Position numbers and translations under genes: made by a program. From assembly GCA_023374025.1 (NCBI GenBank), contig SIJG01000081.1:366083-430082 (forward strand): DNA of 64,000 nt. Direction: 5' to 3'. The notes below the pieces were generated by a model. It did not search any database and had not been told where the DNA came from. It saw only the letters and a program-made list of their open reading frames with translations. Below, piece by piece: positions 14,001-25,000 of the stretch (position 1 is its first letter; every line of letters begins with the position of its first letter). This DNA comes from Heterodera schachtii. Its lineage: Eukaryota; Nematoda; Chromadorea; Rhabditida; Heteroderidae.

Positions 14001-15720
14001 ACAATTCTTGGCCGAAAAATGCGTCTGAATTCACGACATTTGGCAATCATATGCATGTTCTATTCTCCTTTTCAAATACGTGTTTGCGTTGTAAAATAAT
14101 CCAGATACTGTACCCATTGGGAATTTGAACCATTTTTTTTCTAGGAAGAAACCGGTTTGAAGGTGATAAAGCGGTTGCCATCGTACTTATAGAAAGTGGC
14201 CATAAAATCAGTGCGTTTAAAGTGACAACTGCACTTTATTTTCGTATTTGCCGTCAGATCCATACATTAGCGTCTAAACAGGTAAAGCCACACATTCTCT
14301 ACCATTATGAATTTTCAACGCCTCCTTTCTCGACAATTCTTGGCCGAAAAATGCGTCTGAATTCACGACATTTGGCCATCATATGCATGTTCTATTCTCC
14401 TTTTCAAATACGTGTTTGCGTTGTAAAATAATCCAGATACTGTACCCATTGGGAATTTGAACCATTTTTTTCTAGGAAGAAACCGGTTTGAAGGTGATAA
14501 AGCGGTTGCCATCGTACTTATAGAAAGTGGCCATAAAATCAGTGCGTTTAAAGTGACAACTGCACTTTATTTTCGTATTTGCCGTCAGATCCATACATTA
14601 GCGTCTAAACAGGTAAAGCCACACATTCTCTACCATTATGAATTTTCAACGCCTCCTTTCTCGACAATTCTTGGCCGAAAAATGCGTCTGAATTCACGAC
14701 ATTTGGCCATCATATGCATGTTCTATTCTCCTTTTCAAATACGTGTTTGCGTTGTAAAATAATCCAGATACTGTACCCATTGGGAATTTGAACCATTTTT
14801 TTCTAGGAAGAAACCGGTTTGAAGGTGATAAAGCGGTTGCCATCGTACTTATAGAAAGTGGCCATAAAATCAGTGCGTTTAAAGTGACAACTGCACTTTA
14901 TTTTCGTATTTGCCGTCAGATCCATACATTAGCGTCTAAACAGGTAAAGCCACACATTCTCTACCATTATGAATTTTCAACGCCTCCTTTCTCGACAATT
15001 CTTGGCCGAAAAATGCGTCTGAATTCACGACATTTGGCTATCATATGCATGTTCTATTCTCCTTTTCAAATACGTGTTTGCGTTGTAAAATAATCCAGAT
15101 ACTGTACCCATTGGGAATTTGAACCATTTTTTTCTAGGAAGAAACCGGTTTGAAGGTGATAAAGCGGTTGCCATCGTACTTATAGAAAGTGGCCATAAAA
15201 TCAGTGCGTTTAAAGTGACAACTGCACTTTATTTTCGTATTTGCCGTCAGATCCATACATTAGCGTCTAAACAGGTAAAGCCACACATTCTCTACCATTA
15301 TGAATTTTCAACGCCTCCTTTCTCGACAATTCTTGGCCGAAAAATGCGTCTGAATTCACGACATTTGGCTATCATATGCATGTTCTATTCTCCTTTTCAA
15401 ATACGTGTTTGCGTTGTAAAATAATCCAGATACTGTACCCATTGGGAATTTGAACCATTTTTTTCTAGGAAGAAACCGGTTTGAAGGTGATAAAGCGGTT
15501 GCCATCGTACTTATAGAAAGTGGCCATAAAATCAGTGCGTTTAAAGTGACAACTGCACTTTATTTTCGTATTTGCCGTCAGATCCATACATTAGCGTCTA
15601 AACAGGTAAAGCCACACATTCTCTACCATTATGAATTTTCAACGCCTTCTTTCTCGACAATTTCTTGGCCGTAAAATGCGTCTGAATTCACGACATTTGG
15701 CCATCATATGCATGTTCTAT
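5092..15720 (+). repeat. Tandem array, 31 units of about 331 bp, with BTB-like coding fragments
   Basis: Counting the anchor gcactttatt gives 31 units. Most steps are 331-333 bp; four are about 444 bp because of a 112-bp insert (near 7110, 9550, 10995 and 11440), and the array starts inside a copy of that insert. The 3' third (12.1-15.6 kb) is nearly identical at exactly 331 bp; the 5' part is more diverged. Each unit has an acceptor-like ttttctag and a donor-like cag/gtaaag, bounding a segment that is 137 bp in the late units. Translated pieces resemble a BTB domain: ERRFAFLNQSDIF (insert), FHISRQIHTLASEQ, and [11 protein letters not shown]. The open frames of 69-104 codons start at TTG or GTG, and 331 is not a multiple of three, so units do not form one long reading frame. 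The last unit runs into the BACK exon of the next gene. Confidence 0.95.
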
Positions 15721-18541
15721 ATTGAGAACAAGTTGTTGTGCGAACTTTTGGGCCGCGATCAGTTGCTGATCAGACGAGAAATCAGTGTTTGGGTTGCGGT
15801 AATGTTTTTTTGTATTTTTTTTATTGCTCTTTGGCATTTTGTTTTTTAAATTTTTTATAGATACCTAACTTTGTTCATTAAAGGCAACCAAATGAGCAGT
15901 TTCTTTATTTTTACTACCATTCTAAAATTTAAAAAAAAAAAATTTTTTTATTAAAATTTTTTAGTCGTAAAATTATTTTCCATTTTATTTTTTCAGTTTT
16001 TTTTTTTTTTGTTAGGCACTTCGTTGGGCGGACGAACATTGCTGTCGGAATGCCAAGGAATGTTCGGCAGCGAATCGCCGTGCAGCGCTTGGGCCTGCCC
16101 TCTACAAAATACGTTTTCCGCTAATTCCGCATGAGAAAATTTACGCAAAAATCGGTGGGTGGGGCACGCTTATTGTAAAAAAAAATTACATAAATTATTT
16201 AAAAAAAAAATTTAAGAAAATTGAAAAAAAAATTCGCGGGTTTAAGAAAAAATTTTAAATAATCATCAATTAAATTTTGGGTAATAGTAAAGCTGGTGTC
16301 CCCCTCCCTTTTTTTTGAAAAAATATTTTATGTTTTCAAAAGACATCAAAACATGTTTCCAAAGGTTTTAGGGGTCGCTGATCACGAATCCAGTACCCAT
16401 TTTGACCAACTCCAAATTCCGGACCCAAACTCGAACAAAAAGTCGAAAATTCAAAATTTTCGAATTAACATTTTTGTTTCAATTTTGTTTAAATACACGG
16501 AAAAGAACTAAAAGTCATCACTTCTTCAATAAAATGGTAATTTAAACCATTTTTAGAGTAAAAAGTGAAATTCGAAAATTTTTAATTTTTGACTTTTTGT
16601 TTGAGTTTGGGTCCGGAATTCGGAGTTGGTCGAAATGGGTACTGGATTCGTGATCAGCGACCCCTAAAACCCTTGGAAACATGTTTTGATCTCTTTTGAA
16701 AACATAAAATATTTTTACAAAAAGGGGGGGGCACAAGCTTTACTATTACCAAATTTTAAAATGAATCGCTTGGAATTTACAACAACAAAAAAAATCCCAA
16801 AATTTTCTTACAAAATAATTAATATTTTTTTTTTTTAATTTCTAAGATTTTTTGAAATTTTTTATGGGGGAGGGGAAAGAAACGAGTTGATTCCAGATGC
16901 TACTGATTTAATAATACACACTTTGTTTGTTGGACAGCTCCGACCGGCGTGTTGTCAAGTGACGAGTTGGTCAGTGTGCTGTTGTACCATTCGCATCCCT
17001 CCCACACTTTGCCCGCCCATTACCCACTCCAATTTTCCATCCAACAACGGCACATTCCCGAAGGTGGTGATGCCATTGCCCAATATATATTTACGATTAA
17101 TGGATTTTCAATTACGGAAACCCGCAATTACGGAAATCCGTAATACGTAATGGGGGAGGGGGTCAAAAAATGCCGTAATTACGGAAATTCATAATCCATA
17201 ATTTGAAAAAAATGAGATAAAAAAACCATCATTATGGCGCAGATTTTGAAGCATATGACTTCTTTTTCAGAACAGGACAAAATATCGCCGGTCGAAATAT
17301 CGCCGCAGAAATTTAAAAAAAAAATTTCAAACCTAGAAATTTTTCACAAAAAAAATTCTTAGGAAATTTCTTAGTAAGAAAATTTGAAAAAAAAACAGCG
17401 CTTTTTTTTAAATTTTATGAAATTGCTAAGTATTTTTTGAAAAATTTACTAAAAAAATTTCTTCAATGATTTTTTCAGGAATTTTCTATAAAAAATTTCA
17501 AAAGATTTTTTCAATTAAAATAATTTGTGATGCTTTCGTTTCTGAAAAAATTTTTTTTTAAATTTTTTCAGAAAATCATTAAAAATTTTATTTGAAAATT
17601 ATTTAAAAATGCGAACAATAGCAAATTTTATTGGTTTATTAGACATGTTCAATTACAACGGAACAATTCGGTTGCAATTTGGCTTTTTTGGTCGGGCATC
17701 CAGCGAATTTGTGTACATCCGTGGCATTTCGTGGCGAATCACGGCAATGCCGTTCATGAAGCCAGGAAATCGACGGTGGCTGTCCCTTTTCCTCAATTGT
17801 GAGGGCCAAGGGGACGACGAAAACGGTGAGCAAAGAACAAATTCGAAATTGTTTTAGAGAGAATTACGAAAATTATTTTTTTTTTTTAATTTTTTAGGAA
17901 AATTCGAAATTTGAATCCCCATAAAATTTTAAATATCGAAAACATCCACTACTTTCTAAGCATACAGCATTTTTTGATTTCAATTGAGCGAATTTGAACA
18001 AATGAACTCTCGTTTCAAATTCTCGGAAAAGGGCAAGTTTTCTTGAGAATCGAGGAGACCTTTAAAGAAAAAATTTTTCCAACAGAAATTTTTCAAAAAA
18101 CCAAAATTTTCATAATAAAATCCCATTAAAAAATTAATTAAATTTTCAGTTTATACAGGATACTAAGTTTTCAATAAAAAAAAACTTTAAAAAAAATCGC
18201 TTAAATTTTTATATATTTTTTAAAAGATTTTTTGCCCTCCTCCCACCTAATATTTTGGCACCATTTTAAGATGATGACAGTTGGAGTTGCACGTGTTCCG
18301 CAACATTTCGTATTGACTCGGAAAAGAAGGGCGTGGACGCATTCACCAGGAAAGTGAACATGCACGTGTTCAACGCCAAGTCGAAGAGTTTGGGATGGAA
18401 CGATTTCGTTTCGTTTAAAGTGGGGCCAAAAAATAAATTAAAAAAAATTGAATTTCAATTTTTGAGGATTTGATGAAATTGGACAACGAACGGAAGAACA
18501 CGGTGACGCTGGCGGTCGATGTTACTGTAGGATACTGTTGA
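15631..18541 (+). CDS. BACK-MATH protein, BTBD17/Tango10-like, 5' end merged with the array
   Basis: Exons: open frame 15631-15798 (the last array unit continuing into new sequence at about 15720), 16016-16154, 16938-17063 (or 17066), 17643-17825, 18271-18419 and 18467-18541 (TGA). All phases fit. The first three give a BACK domain: [20 protein letters not shown], then ALRWADEHC, then [13 protein letters not shown], then [18 protein letters not shown]. The last three give a MATH-like domain with [16 protein letters not shown] and [14 protein letters not shown], ending TVGYC. Order BTB-BACK-MATH is known for BTBD17/Tango10-type proteins, which act as adaptors for cullin-3 ubiquitin ligases (family knowledge, applied by inference). 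No intact BTB exon is visible upstream; only the array's BTB-like pieces are. An alternative start of the BACK exon is 15727, after a weak acceptor (TATATTGAG). A polyadenylation signal AATAAA lies at 18648. Confidence 0.75.
16280..16750. mobile_element. Palindromic hAT-like MITE in an intron of the BACK-MATH gene
   Basis: Ends GGTAATAGTAAAGCT and its inverse; flanking octamers AAATTTTG (16272-16279) and AAATTTTA (16751-16758) differ at one base. The two halves pair over about 200 bp each, with the recognisable stretch ggtcgctgatcacgaatcc in the left arm and its reverse in the right. No coding capacity. Confidence 0.7.
17093..17642. repeat. Intronic ATTACGG repeats and AT-rich foldback
   Basis: Within the intron before the MATH exon, 17093-17210 holds inverted attacggaaa/tttccgtaat copies, and 17280-17310 has two aatatcgcc copies followed by an AT-rich core (aaacctagaaatttttca, ttcttaggaaatttctta) that also occurs inside the 53.46-53.96 kb foldback. 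No exon seen here. Confidence 0.5.
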
Positions 18542-19037
18542 CTCGCAAAAATTGGCTGGGAATTTCTTGCATTTTTATGTGTTTTCATATTTGACAAATT
18601 TGTATCCTGTTTTGCTTTATAATTGATTACCGGTAATTGGAAAAAAGAATAAATTTCTAATTTTCTTACAATTATTTTTTGAGAAACAATTGTCTTAAGA
18701 GTGTCGCTGATCAGTGATCACGAATATGGCCTTCATTTTTGCCTATTTCGAACCCCGGATCAGAATTTTCAAAATTCGTTTTTATGTTCGAATCTGTGTG
18801 TAAAATGATTTTTTTTTTTTTTGGTTGCGATGGTTTTCATTGTTATAACAAAATAAAATTTCTGCTAAAAAATGGGGAGCTTTTTCAATGGTCTTCTGAG
18901 TGACAAATTTTGTGAAAAAAAAACAAAAAATGAATATATTTAAAGAAAAAAGCACCCGTTTTATTTGTACAAAAATAAAAAATAATTTTATACATTGTAT
19001 TGTAATTGCATCTGTCCTCCCCGCCCACAAATAATTT
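18542..19037. other. Convergent intergenic region
   Basis: Between the plus-strand BACK-MATH gene and the 3' end of the minus-strand CIP2A gene. It holds a polyadenylation signal (18648) and a degenerate copy of the gatcacgaat-type palindromic family (about 18700-18790). No coding sequence seen. Confidence 0.6.
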
Positions 19038-22000
19038 TTATTTGCCCAAATTGGCACCAAATTCTTCCAGCAAATGGACCATTTGTTGCCTGAGCTCGTC
19101 CAACTTGGTGTTCTCCTCTCTGCACTTGGCCAACTCGCATTCGCTTCCCTTCAGTTCGGTGTCCCGTTCGGCGACCTGTGCCAATTTATAAACAAATTTA
19201 TTTAATTTAAAAAAAAAATGTATTACAATTTTTGTTGCCGTTGCCAACTCGGCACGGCGCCTTTCCAATTCTTCCGCTTGTGCATGAAGCTGTTGGCTCA
19301 ACTCCGTGTTAATTTTGGTCATTTGCTCCAACTCGGACTGTTTGTCCAACACCGTTTTGGCAATGCTGAAAATGTTGAGTATGCGTTTTGGTATTTTTGG
19401 ATGGAAAAAGCCTTATATCGTTACCTATTTTTTATTTTAAATTAAAATTTTTATTCGGTATTTTTAAACAAAAACTAACAAATATTCGTCGAGTTAGAAA
19501 TACTATCCGTCCTTTTCTGTACTCATTCAAATAGAAATCACCATTTAAAAAAAAAAGTTCGAGAAAAAGTTTTTTCCATCTTTTTCAAAAAAAAAAAAAT
19601 TAAATTCCAAACAGAAATTCCTAGAAAATCTTGTAATTTTTTATTATTCTAGTGATTTTTTCAAAAATTTTATGACGAAAAAAGTACGTTTTTTCAAAAA
19701 ATTTTCCAAATCGCTAAAAAAAAAAATTTTTTTTTTTCGTGACTTATAAAAAATGTTCTATATTTTTTTTGAAAAAATTCTGCTAATTAAAAAAAAACAG
19801 GCCTTGGTGCCCTTGCCCCGCCCCCTTTCTCACGTGTCAAATTTGCGCTTCAACTCGTCAAACTTGTCACGCATCACCGCGTGCAGTGCGCGTTCCCGCT
19901 CATTCTCCTCCACCAACATTTGCCGGTCTCTCCGCACGCTTTCCATCGCCGACGCATTTTGGACGCGTTCCGTGTCCAATTTGTTGGCCATGTGTCCAAC
20001 GCGGATGGCCAACTCACGCTTCTCGGAGCAAAGTGCCGCAATCTCCGCCTCACTCTCCACCAGGCGCTGCTCCAACTCGGCGACGAAGCGCCGGATGTTC
20101 CGCTGCTGCTGCAGTTTAGCAATGTAAAAGGGTCCCAAAAACAGCAAAACCATGCAAAAAAGCATTCAAAATGAAACAATTTTCTGCAAAAAACAGCTGA
20201 TGATGATGTGAAGAAATGTGTGACACGAAAAACTCAATTTTTTCGGGAGGTTAACCAATTTTTTTTTTTTGCTCTTCGGTCAAATATAATTCATCTAAAT
20301 TTTCGTCGCCGGCCTTAGAGAAAAAGGGGGAAATTTTGGCCATTTTGAGACCTGATTTTTGAAAAAAATATGTAAAATTGGCATTCAGTGGCGCCTAGTT
20401 GCCCCTCACTGCCTCTAAATGCTCTCAATTTTTGGCAGTTTTAAACAATTTCATTGAAAAAAGTGAATTGATTCGAGTAATGAAAAATGAAATGTTTGAA
20501 TTAGCGAAATAAAATTTACGATTTTTTTTTTTTGAAAAACTGTGCCAACTATAAAAAAAGGTCAATTCGGTGAATAAAAAGTAAAACGGAATCAAAAAAA
20601 ATTATTAATGAGAATAATTTAACCCAAAAAAGCTCTACGGATCAATAAACAAAAATGGCGGAAAAAAATAAATTATGCAAGCGTGAATGGATGGGTTGGG
20701 GGGGGGGGAAGAGTCTGTCTTGTGATTATTAAGTAACTGTTAAACAATAGTACAAACAAACAGTGCAATAAAAAAAGTTATTCCAAACAAAAAAAAATGT
20801 CAAACGAAAAATTTGGAAATTTTATGTCCCAAAAATTGGAAATTGCATTATCCAATCAAAAATAAATATTTTTAAGCACAAAAATTCCAAATTCGGAATT
20901 CAATTCCGATAGCTGGCCTATGTGATTTTTCAAAATTTTGTGATGAATTACTAATTTTTCTCAAAAATTTTCATTTTTTTATTACTGAATTTTCTTAAGT
21001 TTTTCAATTTTTAATTTATTCCGGTGTGAAATTTGAAAATTTTCCAAAATTACATCGGATGGCACGCCATTGCCCGTGCCAGTGATGCCATCGTTGGTCA
21101 CCGAACCATTGTTCATGGGATTGACCGATGCCGACAACTTTTGGTCCATGCCCATTTCGTTGCTGTTTTTGTAACTGTTGTTGTTGTTGTTGCTTTCATG
21201 GTGTTGTTGTTGATGGTCAAATGATGAACTGAAGGACGTATCTTTGCTGGAAAAAAAATGAAAAATTCACAAAAATTTCTGCGGGTATTAGGCAGCCGAC
21301 ACAGAAGAGCTGAAAAAACGGAAGAGACCACCGGCCAATCCCGACTTTTTTTGGGAGCAGCTCGTTTCCCCCCCCCATATAAGTTCCCCCCCCCCTGCAT
21401 CGTTTTCCCCCCCCCCCCCGAGAAAATAAAAAAAAAATTAAGAAATTTTCAGCGATTTTTTGAAAAATCTTAGTAATTCACCATAAAAATTTCTCAAAAA
21501 ATTTTTTTTCTTAGAATTTTCTTATGAAAAAATTTTCTAAGATTTTTTTCTTGAAAAATTTCTAAGTTAGCAAATTTTTTTTTTCTCGGGGGGGAAACGA
21601 TGCGGGGGGGGGGGACTGAGCTGAGATTTGTGAACATTATTGACACAGCGGCCCAATTTTGGGCTCCAAGTACAAGTATGCTGGATTTTTCGTCTTAGTG
21701 GTCTGTGAGTTAGTCACCAAAAGGGGGGTCTCAGGTTCGAGTCCTCCTTATGTTGTGTGTTAATTTCAATTTCTCTTTTAAAGAAGAAAGAAAGAATTAT
21801 TTTCAATAATAAAAGTTTTCGTGTCAAAAAAAAATCTTATTCAAAAAACGTTGGTTACGTATAGCATCACTAATTTTATGAAATTTTCCAGACTTATAAC
21901 TCGGACAATAATAGACCAAATAAAACAATTTTATGCTCATTTTAAAGGGAAAATTCAGAAGAATCTTCCTAAGTTAACCGAATATTTAAAAAAAATAGCT

Positions 22001-25000
22001 TAATAGCTGAAAAATGATAGAAAACATTGAATTTTTTGCCCTTGAAAAAAATTTTTTTCTATTGACCAATTTTCTTGAAATTTTGCATAGGCCCATATTT
22101 TGACCCCCTCTATCAAATCACAGTTTATTTTTAAGCTCTCTAGTTTTTAACTCGAGATCGGCTCTTCTATTTTATCAAGGGAAAATCCCCAAAATTTTTA
22201 AGTTTTGCAAAGTTTTGGCGTTCTGATTACTAAATAAAAAATAAGCATAATTGTACTGGGAGCCCAAAATTGGGCCGCTGTGTTGATGTTCAAGAGTCTC
22301 GGTCTCGAGAATGGTCTCGGGGTCTAATCTCGGGAATTTTCGTTTTCGGATTCCAATTTTCAAAAACACCAACTCATAATTGCGACTTCCAAAAAAAAAA
22401 TTTTTTTTTTAGGACCACGGAACTCCCTCCACCCATCCCCTGGTGAACATGCATGCCTTGACGACTGTTGGCCATGGATCGCTGCCGATGTACCGGCGCC
22501 GCCGCCTCGACTCGCCATGGCGGCACCACCGTTTTTCATCGATGCACATTTTGCGGTCAGAATGCTCAATCTGTGCCAATGGGAGGAGGGTGGTGGAAAA
22601 ACAGTCAAAATGGCACACAAAACGCACGCACTTTTTCAATGGAAAATCGTGCAATTGGGCACAGTGCGTGAACAGCACAAACGCGTCGTATACAATTGTG
22701 CTGTTGCCGCGCGCAATTGCATATGCCATGAATGGGAGCAGTCGATGGTCCTTTAAATATAGTACAATACAAATTTCGGACCATTTCATTTGTTGTTTAA
22801 ATTTCCAAACAGAAATTTTTCACCTAGAAAATTTTTTATTAGAAAATTTCAAGAAATAATTTTTTTTTATTTCAGTGATTTTCTGTTATGAAATTTAAAA
22901 AAATTCCGGGTGAGGGGGGGGGGGGGGTCAACTGAAATTTTTACGCAGGGGTCAAGCCGTGTTAATCGACGACCTTTTTTTGGTTTTCAAATCGCTTTTT
23001 TGCGGTGCGTTTTTTTCAATATAATTTTTTTCTGTCGTCATTGTATAATTACCGTATATTTCAACTCTCACACATCAGAAAAAAATGGTTTTAAATGGTG
23101 GTTACATAAAAATTACACACACACCTTCAACGATCTCCAGTACAATTCTTTGTGCGCCTTCGAATGGTCCTTCAACGAGGCAAGCAAACGCATCAATTGG
23201 ATGGGAATTGGGATGGCATTTAGGCTGAAATTCGAGAAAATTCAAAAAAATAATAAAAATTTGAAGATTTACTTCCATAAATGAAAAATAAATCTTTTAA
23301 TTATTTGCCTTAAAAATTTTTGTATTTTGAAAAAAAAAAATTTTTTTTGAAAATTTTCGATTTTTATTTGCCATTTGAAAGCGAAAATTGGCGTTGAAAA
23401 AAAATCCTAAATATTATTTTTAAAAAAATTCACCACCTCCACAACGGAAGACTCGGGGGGCGCTTGGATGACGATGGTGGCGCCGACATGGAGCAGGAAG
23501 AGGAGGACAACATCAGCGAAAGTGAACAGTCGTAATTGTAAATGGGGGCGGAAGGGGAGGACGATAAAGTGTCGGTGAAAAGCCAATGGTTGACAATTGG
23601 GTTGGTGTTGAGTTGGTGGTCCAAAATGTCGGAGCATAGCTGCGCGTGCACAATGTCGAGCAGTTCGGGCCGAAAGTCGTCGTCATTTGCCAATGCTAAA
23701 GAATTATACAATTAAAAAAATAATAATTTTGAAAAAAATAAAAAAGAAATTTTTTTTTTTTTTTTTTGTAAATTCAAGGCTGTCTACCGGGGTTGTAACA
23801 TAATTATCTGTTTTTTTGAGAAATCGAAAAATTTTTTATAGAATCAATAGGTTAAAAATCAAAAGCCGGTTTTGGCCATTTCAGAATTTTGTTTTTCTCG
23901 GCACTTTTGAAGTTGGTAAACATTTTTACTGCCATTTTGAAGAGGAGATAGATCAGGCTATTAAAGTGTAAACAAAGCAGTTTTTTGAAAAAACGGTTCA
24001 TTGAATGGATTTAATCCTTCAACAATGATTTTTTGAACTCGATTCCTTTTTTAGTTTTTCAGATAATTTGATTTTTTTGAAATTTCAACATTTAAAAAAA
24101 TTTTTCGACTTTTTCACATTACATTCCGCCAGTCGAAGTGCTTCGGCAATTTGTTTGGCATGGAATGGCGCCAACGGAGGGCACACCAACGGATCAATGC
24201 GTACGGTTCGCAATGTTTGCCCAATGAGTGCACACAAAGGGTCGAAGGAGGAGGAGAAAAGGCGACGAATGCCTTTGCCAACATCGACGGATTCCTTAAT
24301 TTGGGAAATTAATTGAGCAAAAATTGACCAATTAATTTCTAAATTTTAGAAAAGCAACAAAAAATTCAAAAATTTCTTAAATAAAATAAGGAAACCAAAA
24401 AATTCAACAAATATACAAATAAACTCTTTGAAATAGCATGCATTGTGAATTTTTTAGTTGAAATTCTTTTCGATTATTTTCATTCGGTTTTTTTTTTGGA
24501 AATTCTTGAAAAAAATTTATGAAATTTTTTGATAAAATTTAAAATAGGGAGTTTTGGAAATGAAAAAAAAAACCAAAGAAATTCGATTTGTAAAAATTTA
24601 ACTAAATTTTGTTGTGCAATTAACAAAAGTGCCACCATTGTGTCTTGCCTTGATAACAAATGCCAACAATTGGAGGGCGGTCAACGGCACTTCGGGGAAG
24701 ATGGCCTCCTCGAAAGTGAGCCGTGCCGTGTTGACCATGGCCTGTGCCGGCGTGTTCAGCCGCTGCTCGTTGGGCTCAACAGCGACAATTGCTGCAGCGA
24801 TTGGGCCTCGCAATTCGTCCACTTGGCAAAAAGACAACAAAAGGTGGAAGATCTGTGTAAAAAAACAAAAAAATTGAATTGACATGGACAAGCGGATGAT
24901 ACGTTTTTCCTCGAAATCTTTTTTAAATTTCTAACTTACAATTAGAACTTTTTCAAGAAAAAATCTTAAAAATTTTTAAATAAGAATTTCATGAAAAAAA

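Noticed and set aside
5363..15674. Series of 69-104-codon open frames in the array as a family of small protein genes
   Set aside because: Most begin at TTG or GTG, not ATG; the 331-bp period shifts the frame in each unit; insert-bearing units stop right after the NQSDIF part. They are better read as exon-like fragments.
5092..15720. CRISPR array
   Set aside because: Repeats are contiguous 331-bp units without short repeat-spacer alternation, in a eukaryotic genome.
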